The notes beneath the pieces were generated by a model, which saw nothing but the letters and a program-made list of their open reading frames with translations, searched no databases and was not told the DNA's origin. From an uncultured Clostridia bacterium (GTDB lineage: Bacteria; Bacillota; Clostridia; Christensenellales; Aristaeellaceae), in NCBI GenBank assembly GCA_944333055.1, contig CALVKT010000042.1:1-58663 (forward strand): a stretch of DNA of 58,663 nucleotides. Direction: 5' to 3'. Shown piece by piece: positions 1 to 6,848 of this stretch. Position 1 is the first letter of the stretch. Every line of letters begins with the position of its first letter. The translations under genes and the position numbers were made by a program.

Positions 1-567
1 GGTATAGGCCAGCAGAGCGGAAATGTCACGGCTCTCCTGAATGGTCATTTCTGCGACCCTTTTCTGAGGAAGAACTGTTTTGCTGAGGTCGAGGTTGGGG
101 GCGTAGGCCGAAAGAACGGAATGAAGAAGCGCATAGGCGTTGCGCACGCTCTTGGGGGAGTGCGTAGCGCCATACTCGTTGATGCAGCTCTGCACGTCTT
201 CGGCGTCGATTGTGATGATCCTGCGATGGAGCAGGGGCGCATACGCGCACCGGTGCATGCTGTCATACATGCGGATGGTGGCAGGGGAAAGCGTGTTGCG
301 CCGGTTGTCGATCCACTTCTTCATGCTTTCGTCGAGCGTGATGCGCACGGCGGACTGCTCTTTTTTCCGCTGCTTGACGTCCAGCAGAAAGCAGGAAGCG
401 AGGAACTCGGCCTCTTTCTTGGTCGGGGCAGTGAAAGATTTGCGGATGGAGATGCTGTCGGCACCTGTGGCAGACACCTGGATTCTCCATGATCCGGACG
501 GAAGTTTCTTCGCAGTAGCCATAAAAAACAGACGCAGTAGCCATAAAAAACAGACTCCTGTAGCCAT
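1..567 (-). CDS. Phage-type tyrosine recombinase (integrase), N-terminal part, cut by window edge
   Basis: The minus frame runs open to the window edge. From the ATG at 522 it begins MATAKKLPSGSWRIQVSATG and continues with a KKEAEFLASCFL segment and an SPATIRMYDSMHR segment, typical of the arm-binding and SAM-like core-binding domains of phage and ICE integrases. The catalytic domain lies outside the window. The start is ambiguous because a 22-23 bp unit holding the start codon is repeated three times (515-578). The only ATG that has both a Shine-Dalgarno (AAAGGAG at 578-584) and the reading frame is at 567, which adds 15 residues. The ATG at 522 lacks a good ribosome site. It would catalyse integration and excision of the adjacent prophage remnant. 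Confidence 0.85.
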   Translation of the reverse strand, partial: MATGVCFLWLLRLFFMATAKKLPSGSWRIQVSATGADSISIRKSFTAPTKKEAEFLASCFLLDVKQRKKEQSAVRITLDESMKKWIDNRRNTLSPATIRMYDSMHRCAYAPLLHRRIITIDAEDVQSCINEYGATHSPKSVRNAYALLHSVLSAYAPNLDLSKTVLPQKRVAEMTIQESRDISALLAYT

Positions 568-578
568 AAAAAACAGAC
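515..578 (-). repeat. Triple tandem repeat over the integrase start codon
   Basis: Three copies of GTAGCCATAAAAAACAGAC on the plus strand lie at 515-533, 537-555 and 560-578. On the minus strand each copy reads GTCTGTTTTTTATGGCTAC and contains an ATG. The distal and middle copies are preceded by GGAG; the proximal copy is not. Distances are 22 and 23 bp, so the first and third ATGs share a frame and the middle one does not. Confidence 0.9.
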
Positions 579-585
579 TCCTTTC

Positions 586-615
586 TTGATTGACAGAAGG
601 AGCCTGTGGTATAAT
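586..615 (+). promoter_or_regulatory. Promoter firing away from the integrase
   Basis: TTGATT at 586-591, an 18 bp spacer, and TATAAT at 610-615. No open frame with a ribosome site follows. The transcript would end at the terminator at 686-725. Confidence 0.55.
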
Positions 616-621
616 AGCTAA

Positions 622-725
622 GTGCTCCTTCTGATTTGGGTATTGGTCGGGCACGCATTGCCGGTGTGCTGGACACACGCCGGGCCCCGTTCGGTGCTGG
701 ACACACCGGGCGGGTTTTTATTTTT
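622..725 (+). ncRNA. Candidate ~100-nt small RNA
   Basis: A promoter (586-615) and a strong intrinsic terminator (686-725) bracket about 100 nt with no credible gene. The interior holds two near-repeats around GTGCTGGACACAC (from about 664 and 694), each able to fold as a CGGTG...CACCG type hairpin; the second is the terminator. I do not recognise the family. It could be a phage regulatory RNA, or just an attenuated leader. Confidence 0.4.
686..725 (+). terminator. Intrinsic terminator
   Basis: CCCG-TT-CGGTG pairs with CACCG-GG-CGGG across a 7-nt loop and is followed by TTTTTATTTTT. Confidence 0.8.
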
Positions 726-749
726 GGCTATATCTCGTTTGGAGGAAAA

Positions 750-1010
750 TTACAATCTACCTGCGCACTTTCCGCAGTTATCGAAGCCTTTTTGAATTGC
801 CTCGGAGATTGTCACCTTTCTGGGCTTACTCATGCCGCTGCAATCGCTTCTTGTGTGGTATTTCTCTTTTCCTTCGGAAGGATGCTCCGCAGGAATCCAC
901 ACCCATTCTTGCTTCTTCGCGGCGCTGGAGAACATCAGCTCAATCGTCTGCTGACCGGCAATTCCATCAGCGTGCAGGCCGTTCCTGCTTTGGAACTCCT
1001 TTAATATGAA
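750..1010 (-). pseudogene. Fragment: peptidoglycan-binding domain plus Cys-rich tail
   Basis: The minus frame opens directly after a stop (near 1011) and reads ILKEFQSRNGLHADGIAGQQ, the C-terminal half of a PG_binding_1 repeat. It continues to WIPAEHPSEGKEKYHTRSDC and a KVTISEAIQKGF...CGKC ending. The KYH...CSGM...CGKC pattern is a known C-terminal tail on secreted nucleases and phage proteins. An internal ATG at 935 would give only a 61-residue product and cuts the PG-binding motif. The N-terminal half is missing, so I read this as a truncated gene in the prophage remnant. A short secreted protein starting at 935 cannot be excluded. Confidence 0.55.
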
Positions 1011-1348
1011 TCATTAAGGCAAAAGCGCCTTGAAAGCGATGGCATGACCGAAAATACGAACAATTCTTGTCTCGTCCGAACCACCGATATCAATAGAATC
1101 GTATCGAGCAGCACAAGAGGAAAACTCAAGACACGTTTTTGTTCGTCCGCTTCTTCTAACGCCTTTACAACTCTCGGCATACCCGTCTTTTTAAACCTTG
1201 CGCCCGCCCTGATCGTGACTTCATTTGCAATAGGGCCGCGCAGCAATACACAAAGCACCTTTATGAAAAGGAGGCACACGAGAGATCCCACAAGAACGAA
1301 CAAGAAGATGTACCCCATAATCATGAAGAAGTCAGACATATCTTTCAC
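1001..1348 (-). CDS. Small membrane protein after the repressor, probably chimeric
   Basis: It starts 2 bp after the repressor stop, with GAGGTGAAAG upstream of the ATG at 1348. Residues about 6-38 form one long hydrophobic segment (FFMIMGYIFLFVLVGSLVCL and on), followed by a charged cytosolic stretch up to about residue 76 (KALEEADEQKRVLSF). From about position 1118 the DNA matches, in another frame, the end of a second CI-like repressor, so the last ~38 residues are probably an artefact of a recombination join. Function unknown. A membrane protein next to a phage repressor could act in superinfection exclusion, but nothing in the sequence proves it. Confidence 0.5.
   Translation of the reverse strand: MKDMSDFFMIMGYIFLFVLVGSLVCLLFIKVLCVLLRGPIANEVTIRAGARFKKTGMPRVVKALEEADEQKRVLSFPLVLLDTILLISVVRTRQELFVFSVMPSLSRRFCLNDSY
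1014..1118 (-). pseudogene. 3' remnant of a second CI-like repressor
   Basis: In the minus frame ending at the TAA at 1014-1016 the DNA reads ARYDSIDIGGSDETRIVRIF then GHAIAFKALLP. This aligns residue by residue with the end of the intact repressor at 1350-1979 (PRYSPIVVGGENETRTFRVL then GKAVAFQSLIV). Only the last ~35 codons remain, so this is a leftover of a second repressor gene joined behind the small membrane gene. Confidence 0.65.
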
Positions 1349-1349
1349 C

Positions 1350-1979
1350 TCACACGATCAGACTCTGGAACGCGACGGCTTTGCCCAGCACGCGGAAGGT
1401 GCGCGTCTCGTTTTCCCCGCCCACGACGATGGGCGAATACCTTGGGTTCTCCGCGCGCAGCTCGATGCGGCCATCGGAGAGCTTGTACACCCGCTTGAGC
1501 GTGGCGTCGTCATCGATCAGCACGGCGGCAATCGTGCCGTCGTCTACAAATTCCTGCCGCTTGATAAAGACCACGTCCCCGTCGTAGATCCGGGCGTTGA
1601 TCATCGAATCGCCCTTGCAGCGGAGCGCGAAGTCGCACTCGACGGCCCGTCCGACCACGGTGAACGTGTCGAGTTCGGAATCGGCGAGAATCGGTTCGCC
1701 GCAGGCGATAGTGCCCAGAAGCTGAACGCGGCGGGTGGTGACGGGAAGGATATCGGGATGGGAAAAACCCACAGATACGGATTTTGCGTCTTCAATGATG
1801 TCCGACTTGGCGATTCCAAAGTAATCTGCGATTTTTTGAAGTACACCCATGCGAGGCGTCTTCAAATCATTCTCCCATGCAGATACGGCCTTGTCGGTTA
1901 CGCCTGCAATCTCAGCCAACTGTAGCTGTGTGAGCCCCTGGGATTCACGAAGATGCTTGATGTTTTCGCCGATTGACAT
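1350..1979 (-). CDS. CI/LexA-type phage repressor (XRE helix-turn-helix + S24 peptidase)
   Basis: 209 residues. Residues 1-60 are an XRE helix-turn-helix (GENIKHLRESQGLTQLQLAE). Residues about 85-205 are an S24 autopeptidase domain with nucleophile Ser125 in GDSM, general base Lys162 in ATLKRV, and a Cys93-Gly94 cleavage bond in IACGEP. All catalytic parts are present, so it should self-cleave on RecA/ssDNA signalling and induce the prophage. It starts at the ATG at 1979, with AAAAAGG upstream, behind a promoter at 2005-2033. Operators resembling TCTACTT-A-AAGTAGA sit inside its own promoter and the divergent one, so it probably autoregulates and silences the rightward genes. Confidence 0.9.
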   Translation of the reverse strand: MSIGENIKHLRESQGLTQLQLAEIAGVTDKAVSAWENDLKTPRMGVLQKIADYFGIAKSDIIEDAKSVSVGFSHPDILPVTTRRVQLLGTIACGEPILADSELDTFTVVGRAVECDFALRCKGDSMINARIYDGDVVFIKRQEFVDDGTIAAVLIDDDATLKRVYKLSDGRIELRAENPRYSPIVVGGENETRTFRVLGKAVAFQSLIV

Positions 1980-2004
1980 TCCTTTTTACCTCGCTTTCAT
2001 GGTC

Positions 2005-2033
2005 AGTATAATCTAAAAGTAGAATTAAATCAA
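2005..2033 (-). promoter_or_regulatory. Repressor promoter with embedded operator
   Basis: On the minus strand TTGATT (2033-2028), a 17 bp spacer, TATACT (2010-2005). The spacer contains TTCTACTTTTAGA (2024-2012), close to the palindromic operator at 2318-2332. Binding there would block the repressor's own transcription. Confidence 0.75.
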
Positions 2034-2084
2034 TCCCAAATCGCAAAAACTCTACGAAAAGTTGAAAATTTGGGTTAAATAGTA

Positions 2085-2113
2085 TTGACAATAAACTTAA
2101 AGTAGAGTATGAT
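2085..2113 (+). promoter_or_regulatory. Rightward early promoter with embedded operator
   Basis: TTGACA at 2085-2090, 17 bp spacer, TATGAT at 2108-2113. The spacer holds ACTTAAAGTAGA (2095-2106), matching 12 of the 15 bases of the operator at 2318-2332. It drives the cro remnant at 2136. Confidence 0.8.
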
Positions 2114-2135
2114 GACATCGAAAGGGGGCGAGAAT

Positions 2136-2326
2136 ATGGAAGCGATGAGCATTCGTCAAGTGCGCCGTGCTCAGGATGTAACACAAATAAAGCGGGAAAA
2201 ATCACGGCATGTTCGGACGCATCTGAAGCAGATCCTGATCAGGCGACTATTGCGCGAGCGCGCATGATTGCGGATGAGCTGGGCATGTCGGACGACGGCT
2301 TTTATTTTGTTTCATTCTCTACTTAA
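2136..2326 (+). pseudogene. Cro-like regulator, frameshifted
   Basis: ATG at 2136 follows AAAGGGGGCGAG. The first frame reads MEAMSIRQVRRAQDVTQ, a Cro/XRE start. The continuation ADPDQATIARARMIADELGM and FYFVSFST, ending with the TAA at 2324-2326, lies in another frame; the distance is 191 nt, not a multiple of three. The join is near 2186-2200. The last codons overlap the operator at 2318-2332. Probably inactive, leaving the repressor unopposed. Confidence 0.7.
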
Positions 2327-2332
2327 AGTAGA
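2318..2332. promoter_or_regulatory. Perfect 15-bp palindromic repressor operator
   Basis: TCTACTT-A-AAGTAGA is a perfect palindrome around one central base. Partial copies sit in both divergent promoters (2012-2024 and 2095-2106). Confidence 0.75.
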
Positions 2333-2605
2333 CAACATGCCGGCATCCGCTCATTTCTTCGGAGACTGCTACATCCGAAGGCTGATCGAAGACAAAACCC
2401 TATTTGAGCATCGGCAATGTTCTGCGCCGTGTCTGCATCTGCGATTGCGTGAATCCCGGATGCGTTATCGGACGCGCAGCGTGACCGTGCGCATGCTCGT
2501 GGAAGTCTGCTGCGGCGCGGGCGGCTCAAAGGGTGAGACGGCGATACCGATATCACGCTGTCGTTTGCAGACGGCGTGCTGACGATCACATCGAGACAAA
2601 GGAGG
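2327..2605 (+). other. Phage gene debris, no intact gene
   Basis: No frame carries a complete gene. Near 2545-2600 a plus frame reads DGDTDITLSFADGVLTITSR just before a ribosome site (AAAGGAGG, about 2598-2605). This looks like the last residues of a tail protein whose beginning is lost, which implies a large deletion between the early region and the tail module. Confidence 0.45.
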
Positions 2606-2615
2606 ATGATGAAGG

Positions 2616-2858
2616 TTGGCGACAAACAGTGGGAACGCCATGATGGCGGACGTCAACGGCAAGATCTCGGAGATGAACGCCGCCATCTCCGGTGCAGACG
2701 CGACGGCATCGGTCGGCGAGGGCGGCGGCGCGAAGAAATTCGCCCTTTTCATCCCGCGCGGCGCAGGGCGAAAAGGGCGGCACGGGAAGAAGCGGCGTGA
2801 CATTCACGTTGTCTGGCACGACGCGCTGCATCACGACGGGCACTTGATTGGAGTGTGA
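2616..2858 (+). pseudogene. Collagen-like tail protein, frameshifted
   Basis: A TTG at 2616 follows AAGGAGG and gives MATNSGNAMMADVNGKISEM, continuing to KKFALFIPRGA. At about 2763 the sense switches frame: the other frame reads QGEKGGTGRSGVTFTLSGTT and stops at 2844-2846. Restoring two bases at GGCGCAGGGC would rejoin PRGA to QGEKGG, a collagen-like Gly-X-Y stretch. As it stands the ORF reads arginine- and histidine-rich nonsense to 2858. Confidence 0.6.
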
Positions 2859-2863
2859 ATGAA

Positions 2864-3730
2864 ATGGCAAAAGCGATTCCATCCTTCACGTTTACCGGGT
2901 CGTATTCGACGCAATCTGACGATACGTACTGGTATATCTTTCTCAAATCGACAGGCGAGATCAAATTCTCATTCAGCAAGATCGTCGATGCCTGCATAGT
3001 TGGCGGCGGCGCCGGTGGACGCGACGGCAGCATGGGCGGAACCGGCTCGGCGGGAGGCGGCGGAGGCAGCGTAAAGAACACGTATCATGTATCGCTGAAC
3101 GCCGGAGAAGCCAGCCCGGTGATCATCGGAAGCGGAGGAAATACGGGTGAAAACGGCAGCTCATCTTCAGCGTTTGGCGTAACGGCAGAAGGAGGGTCTG
3201 CCGGGCAAGGAGGAGCCGGCGGCTACTACAAATCAGCCGGCGGCGACGGCGCGGATGGATCAGGCGCGCTTGGCGGCGGCCTGCACTTTTACGGCGGTGC
3301 CGGCGGCGGTGGCGGCGGTGGCGCGGGCAGCCACAGCGGCGACCGCGGCGATGGCGGCCAAGGCGGCAGGGGCGGCGGCGGAAACGGCGGCGCCGGATTC
3401 GCGGACGGAAACGCCGGTACGGCAAACACCGGCGGCGGTGGTGGCGGCGGCGGTTCCGGGCACGAAATGACTGTCAGTGAGCCGTGGCATTTCAGCGAAG
3501 GGAAGGGAGGCGCGGGCGCGTCGGGCATCGTGGTGCTGCGCGGCACGCAGGACGACTACCTGCCTGTTTTCTTTGATGGGACGCAGCTTCAACATGTCGT
3601 CTTCAACGGCGTGTCCGTGTCCGACCTGATCTACGGCGGAACGAAGATCTTTGCGAGGAGGTGCAGGGAATGGCTGGTGAAGCGATGGGCATGCAGGTTC
3701 GGATTCCGCAGGGCCGCACGGGCTGAGTGA
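2864..3730 (+). CDS. Glycine-rich phage tail/receptor-binding-like protein
   Basis: About 288 residues from the ATG at 2864 (GGAG ten bases upstream; the GTG at 2855 is too close to that site). An N-terminal beta-rich part (SFTFTGSYSTQSDDTYWYIF) is followed by about 170 residues over 40% glycine, with GGAGGGG and GGTG runs like the polyglycine-II bundles of phage tail-tip adhesins and Gly-rich prophage tail proteins. It then returns to a folded end (GIVVLRGTQDDYLPVFF...DLIYGGTKIF). The last ~25 residues, rich in Arg and Trp, overlap the next gene's start and may come from a small frameshift. Likely recognises a host surface receptor if made. Confidence 0.65.
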   Translation: MAKAIPSFTFTGSYSTQSDDTYWYIFLKSTGEIKFSFSKIVDACIVGGGAGGRDGSMGGTGSAGGGGGSVKNTYHVSLNAGEASPVIIGSGGNTGENGSSSSAFGVTAEGGSAGQGGAGGYYKSAGGDGADGSGALGGGLHFYGGAGGGGGGGAGSHSGDRGDGGQGGRGGGGNGGAGFADGNAGTANTGGGGGGGGSGHEMTVSEPWHFSEGKGGAGASGIVVLRGTQDDYLPVFFDGTQLQHVVFNGVSVSDLIYGGTKIFARRCREWLVKRWACRFGFRRAARAE

Positions 3731-4276
3731 AGTTCGCGGCGACAAAGGGCAAGACGCGCGATGCACTTCAGATCATGGGGAAATCATGGTACTGTTCGTG
3801 CAGCGGAGGCACGGTGGTATGTAAGCAGCCCAGAGCCTGAGTGCCGCGAGAGCGACGGCGTGAGCCGGTACATCTACAGCCTCGTTTTATGCCTCAAGCA
3901 TTTCTGCGACGATGTCCGGGTGGCGAGCGGAGGACAGTAAAAAGCGATTGGCAGAGCGCTGGCGGAAAACGACGGCGCGTATGGGGGAAGGCCGGGGCGG
4001 AAGATCGGCAGCGAAACAGAGGCGCGCGCCGTGCGCTTTCTGCGGCGCGGCGGCCACGCGGCCCGCATGGCCTGTGACGAGACGCCGGATCGGCGGCGGT
4101 TCGTCTTTGACCGGCCGCCGGCGGCAGGCGAAGAGATGGGCGAAAGATACCGCCGGCCCGCGCGCGATGCCGGGCGGACACAGGCGGCATGGACGACCAC
4201 GTGCGGCGAAGGTGGGCAGTCCCATAACAACATGCCGCCGTATCTGGCGGTGTACATGTGGAGGAGGGTGAGTTGA
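3670..4276 (+). pseudogene. Broken tail-fibre/collar-type gene
   Basis: ATG at 3670 (after GAGGAGGTGCAGG) gives MAGEAMGMQVRIPQGRTG and then a stop. One frame over the text goes on GLSEVRGDKGQDAR, collagen-like. The far end, in yet another frame, reads GEGGQSHNNMPPYLAVYMWR and stops at 4274-4276. That is the signature C-terminus of phage tail-collar/microcystin-dependent-like proteins (SHNNMPPYLAVYMWRR). At least two frame changes lie between, so the gene is dead. Confidence 0.65.
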
Positions 4277-4650
4277 TGGAGATCTACAACGAGGCCATGG
4301 AGCCGATTGAGCATCCCGATCTGACGCTTGGCTATCTCAAGCCCGGCGTGCGCACGGTGCATCACGAGGCTGTGGAAGGCGTGGAAGAACAGTGGCACTA
4401 CGAGACTGTGGCCGAGTATCCCAACGGCGGCAAGGATGTGAGCAGGGTCATCGACGTGCCGGGGGTGGAGGCGAAAGACGCGTGGGACGAGGAAATCGAA
4501 ATCCAAATCTACGTGCCCTATACGCCCGAAGAACTGGCGGCGATGGAGGAAGCGAAAAACCGGCCGACGACGGAGCAGCGCATTGAGGCGCTTGAGGCCG
4601 CGTTGGCGGCGTATGAGGCCGCTTACGCAGAGGGGGTGCAGCAGGCATGA
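4276..4650 (+). CDS. Small phage tail accessory protein
   Basis: Starts at the ATG at 4276, whose A is shared with the stop of the preceding broken gene (TGATG), after GGAGGAGGGTGAG. 124 residues; acidic, beginning MEIYNEAMEPIEHPDLTLGY and ending in an alanine-rich helix (RIEALEAALAAYEAAYAEGV) that may form a coiled coil. Proteins with this N-terminal pattern (NEAME...DLTLGYL...RTVHHEAVEGVEE) occur just after the tail fibre in Clostridia prophages, and they may be fibre assembly factors or chaperones. No biochemical role is known to me. The frame is intact. Confidence 0.6.
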   Translation: MEIYNEAMEPIEHPDLTLGYLKPGVRTVHHEAVEGVEEQWHYETVAEYPNGGKDVSRVIDVPGVEAKDAWDEEIEIQIYVPYTPEELAAMEEAKNRPTTEQRIEALEAALAAYEAAYAEGVQQA

Positions 4651-5087
4651 GCAAGATGCAGGATATCATGCGCAGCCTCGGCCGCACGGACGCGCTGAGG
4701 CTGCGCGAGGAGGCGACGAGCCTCAGCGGCACGCAGATCATCGCGCGCGAGGTCAGTGTTCCCGCGTTTGATCCGGCGAAGGACTACAGCGCGTGGCCGG
4801 TCGGCGCGCCGGTGACGGACGAGGGGCAGGTGTGGCTGCTCATTCAGCCGCACGACGCGGCGGCCTACGAGGGCAGGCCGGGAGCGCTGCGCGCGCTCTG
4901 GGGGCTGGCGCACACGACCGACCCGCAGAGAGCCAAGGCGTGGGTGGACGCGCACGGGATCTCTGGGCTGTACATGCTGGGAGAGGTCTACAAGGACGAG
5001 CGTGGCGTCATCTGGCGCGCGAAGGCGGACAACCTCGACCGTGGCGCGGCAGACAGGCCGGACGCATGGGAGGAGGTTGCGACGTGA
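4647..5087 (+). CDS. Phage tail-associated protein with carbohydrate-binding-like segment
   Basis: The ATG at 4647 overlaps the previous stop (ATGA). 146 residues. The C-terminal part (YKDERGVIWRAKADN...PDAWEEVAT) resembles the short aromatic carbohydrate-binding modules (CBM5/12 type) of tail and lysis proteins. Translationally coupled on both sides: its stop overlaps the endolysin start. Function inferred from position only: recognition of the cell wall, or a tail tip part. Confidence 0.5.
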   Translation: MSKMQDIMRSLGRTDALRLREEATSLSGTQIIAREVSVPAFDPAKDYSAWPVGAPVTDEGQVWLLIQPHDAAAYEGRPGALRALWGLAHTTDPQRAKAWVDAHGISGLYMLGEVYKDERGVIWRAKADNLDRGAADRPDAWEEVAT

Positions 5088-5845
5088 TCAAGGCGCCAGA
5101 CGCCATCGCCACGGCGCGCAGTCTGCTGGGCACGGCGTACAGCGAGATGGACTGCATCGCGCTGATCCGCGAGGTGGTCAAGCGAGCAGAGGGAGGCGTG
5201 CCGAATTACCGCTGTCAGGGTACGAACTGGCTGTGGGACAGCGTGAACAACGCCGCCCGCTACCGGCATCTGATCTGGAGGCGGGAGAGCCTTTCCGGCG
5301 CGCAGGCCGGCATGCTCGCCTTCAAGCGGCGCGGCGGCGACGTGCACCACGTGGGGCTTGTGACCGGCAAGGGCACGGTGATCCACAGCTCCAGTGTCTA
5401 TGGGCGCGTGGTGGAGACGCCGCTCTCGGCGGGCGAGGGGTGGACGCTGCTGGGCAGGCACAGGTACGTCGAGGTGTCCGAGGAGACGGAGAATACGGAG
5501 GAACTTGTGACGGCATATCAGATGAAGGTCATGCTGAGCGACGCGAACAGCACGCTCAACGTCCGGGACGCGCCGGCCAGGAGCGGCACGAAGATCGGCG
5601 GACTGCACCACGGCGCGGTGGTGACCGTGCTTGACGCATGCGACAACGGCTGGCGGCGCATCGCCTACGGCGACAGCGGCGGCTATGTGGACGGGCGCTT
5701 CCTGACGGCGGTCGAGGAGACGGCGGCGCAGGAGGACATGCCAGGCGGCATGGCGGGCGCGGCGCAGATCACGATCATCGACTCGGCAGGCAATCGCTTC
5801 CGCCCGGCAGGTGACTTCCGCGTGCTGATCGGGAGCTTGGATTGA
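5084..5845 (+). CDS. Endolysin: NlpC/P60 peptidase + SH3b
   Basis: 253 residues from the GTG at 5084 (overlapping the previous TGA; GGAGGAGG lies upstream). Residues ~5-125 form an NlpC/P60 cysteine peptidase: Cys24 in SEMDCIAL, His89 in VHHVGLVT, His101 in TVIHSSS. Residues ~140-205 form a bacterial SH3 domain (NSTLNVRDAPARSGTKIGGL...GGYVDGRFL) for wall binding. It would cleave gamma-D-glutamyl-diamino-acid bonds in peptidoglycan stems to release phage. There is no signal peptide, so it needs a holin, and the adjacent holin is broken. Both catalytic residues survive while most neighbours do not. Confidence 0.85.
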   Translation: MIKAPDAIATARSLLGTAYSEMDCIALIREVVKRAEGGVPNYRCQGTNWLWDSVNNAARYRHLIWRRESLSGAQAGMLAFKRRGGDVHHVGLVTGKGTVIHSSSVYGRVVETPLSAGEGWTLLGRHRYVEVSEETENTEELVTAYQMKVMLSDANSTLNVRDAPARSGTKIGGLHHGAVVTVLDACDNGWRRIAYGDSGGYVDGRFLTAVEETAAQEDMPGGMAGAAQITIIDSAGNRFRPAGDFRVLIGSLD

Positions 5846-5859
5846 GGACGAAGGAGAAG

Positions 5860-6217
5860 ATGCCAATTTTTACCCGCATGGGCCGTTGGTTTTCTGACAG
5901 ACGTATGGGGGCAGGCCCGACGCGTGCATGGGCCTTGCGATCGATCGTGACCGGCTTCGCGTGTGCGGCTCTGGGCGAGAGCCGCAAGCGCGAGAGCGGG
6001 AAGGTGAGCAGCCGCGCGATGCTGGAAGGGATTGGGCAGGGAGCCGGGTGGCTGGTCTGCATCTGCGCGGCAAGCCGCGGGGCGTGGAGGCATCGGCACG
6101 GCGGCCATGACGCATGTGATCGCGGTCGGGCAGGTCGGGTTGCTGGAGAACGCTGAGCTGCTGGGGCGCAGCGAGCCGCTGCCCAAGACAATCCCGGATG
6201 CGGCGCATGGGGGATAG
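5860..6217 (+). pseudogene. Phage holin (holin_4/toxin-secretion type), frameshifted
   Basis: One plus frame reads IVTGFACAALGESRKRESGK and VSSRAMLEGIGQGAGWLVCI, the middle of Clostridia holins. The typical C-terminal part, VGLLENAELLGRSEPLPKTI, follows in another frame, ending at 6215-6217. The start region (MPIFTRMGRWF) is also frame-disrupted. At least two lesions, so it cannot form a pore. Confidence 0.7.
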
Positions 6218-6325
6218 GCGCGAATTCGGACATCACATGAAGTGAGGCGCTGGGGAGAAAGCGTCCAGTCATGGCCGGATAGAAGAGGTGAAGCACAGGA
6301 TTTCATCCCCGACGCTCCGCCAATT

Positions 6326-6362
6326 CCACATTTTCGGTGATCGCCGGAAATGTGGTTTTTTT
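6326..6362 (+). terminator. Intrinsic terminator after the lysis module
   Basis: CCACATTTTCGG pairs with CCGGAAATGTGG and is followed by a seven-T run. Confidence 0.85.
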
Positions 6363-6552
6363 GTGTATACCGGCTGAAGCACATCACACAGCCATAGCAC
6401 GCGAACGCGGCGTTTGGCACCGACTTGGCGTGCGCGTCCGTGGCCTGCGTGGAATTCGCGCCCTTGCGCTCCGACAATCGACGCGATCTCAAAGATGTGG
6501 CCTGTGCGTGGGTGATGGACCGTTCGTCCTTCATTTTTCGGCAGATTCAGGC

Positions 6553-6581
6553 TTGACAAACTGGAGAAAGGCAGCTATAAT
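6553..6581 (+). promoter_or_regulatory. Consensus promoter for the tRNA pair
   Basis: TTGACA at 6553-6558, 17 bp, TATAAT at 6576-6581; both hexamers are perfect. tRNA-Tyr begins 30 bases after the -10. Confidence 0.9.
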
Positions 6582-6610
6582 ATCCCATGTTCAGTTTTGA
6601 ACGCAAACGT

Positions 6611-6695
<85 letters not shown>

Positions 6696-6701
6696 CATTC
6701 T

Positions 6702-6788
6702 GCGGGAATGGCGGAATTGGCAGACGCGCTAGATTCAGGTTCTAGTGAAAGCAATTTCATGCAGGTTCAAGTCCTGTTTCCCGCACCA
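6702..6788 (+). tRNA. tRNA-Leu (CAG)
   Basis: 87 nt including encoded CCA. Acceptor GCGGGAA pairs with TTCCCGC; anticodon stem CTAGA/TCTAG around TTCAGGT gives CAG; long variable arm; T arm GCAGG-TTCAAGT-CCTGT. Its 3' end faces an integrase remnant and may have been an attachment site. Confidence 0.95.
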
Positions 6789-6790
6789 GC

Positions 6791-6828
6791 AAAAAGCCTT
6801 GAAAACATTGAGTTTTCAGGGCTTTTTC
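6791..6828 (+). terminator. tRNA operon terminator
   Basis: AAAAAGCC-TTGAAAAC pairs with GTTTTCAGGGCTTTTT around ATTGA, ending in a T run. Confidence 0.85.
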
Positions 6829-6848
6829 TTTGTCCGTTTGCCCTGATT

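Noticed and set aside
590-615. TTGACA (590-595) as the -35 for TATAAT (610-615)
   Set aside because: The spacer would be only 14 bp; TTGATT at 586 with 18 bp fits better.
263-706. A 147-residue minus-strand frame through the triple repeat
   Set aside because: It uses the middle repeat's frame and runs out of frame through the integrase; no similarity to known proteins.
3000-3460. Gly-rich repeats as a CRISPR or PE_PGRS-like array
   Set aside because: Repeats are irregular GGC/GGN codons of one reading frame, with no constant repeat and spacer units, and the organism type does not fit PE_PGRS.
6269-6559. A minus-strand frame between the holin remnant and the tRNAs
   Set aside because: It crosses a strong plus-strand terminator and shows no family motif.
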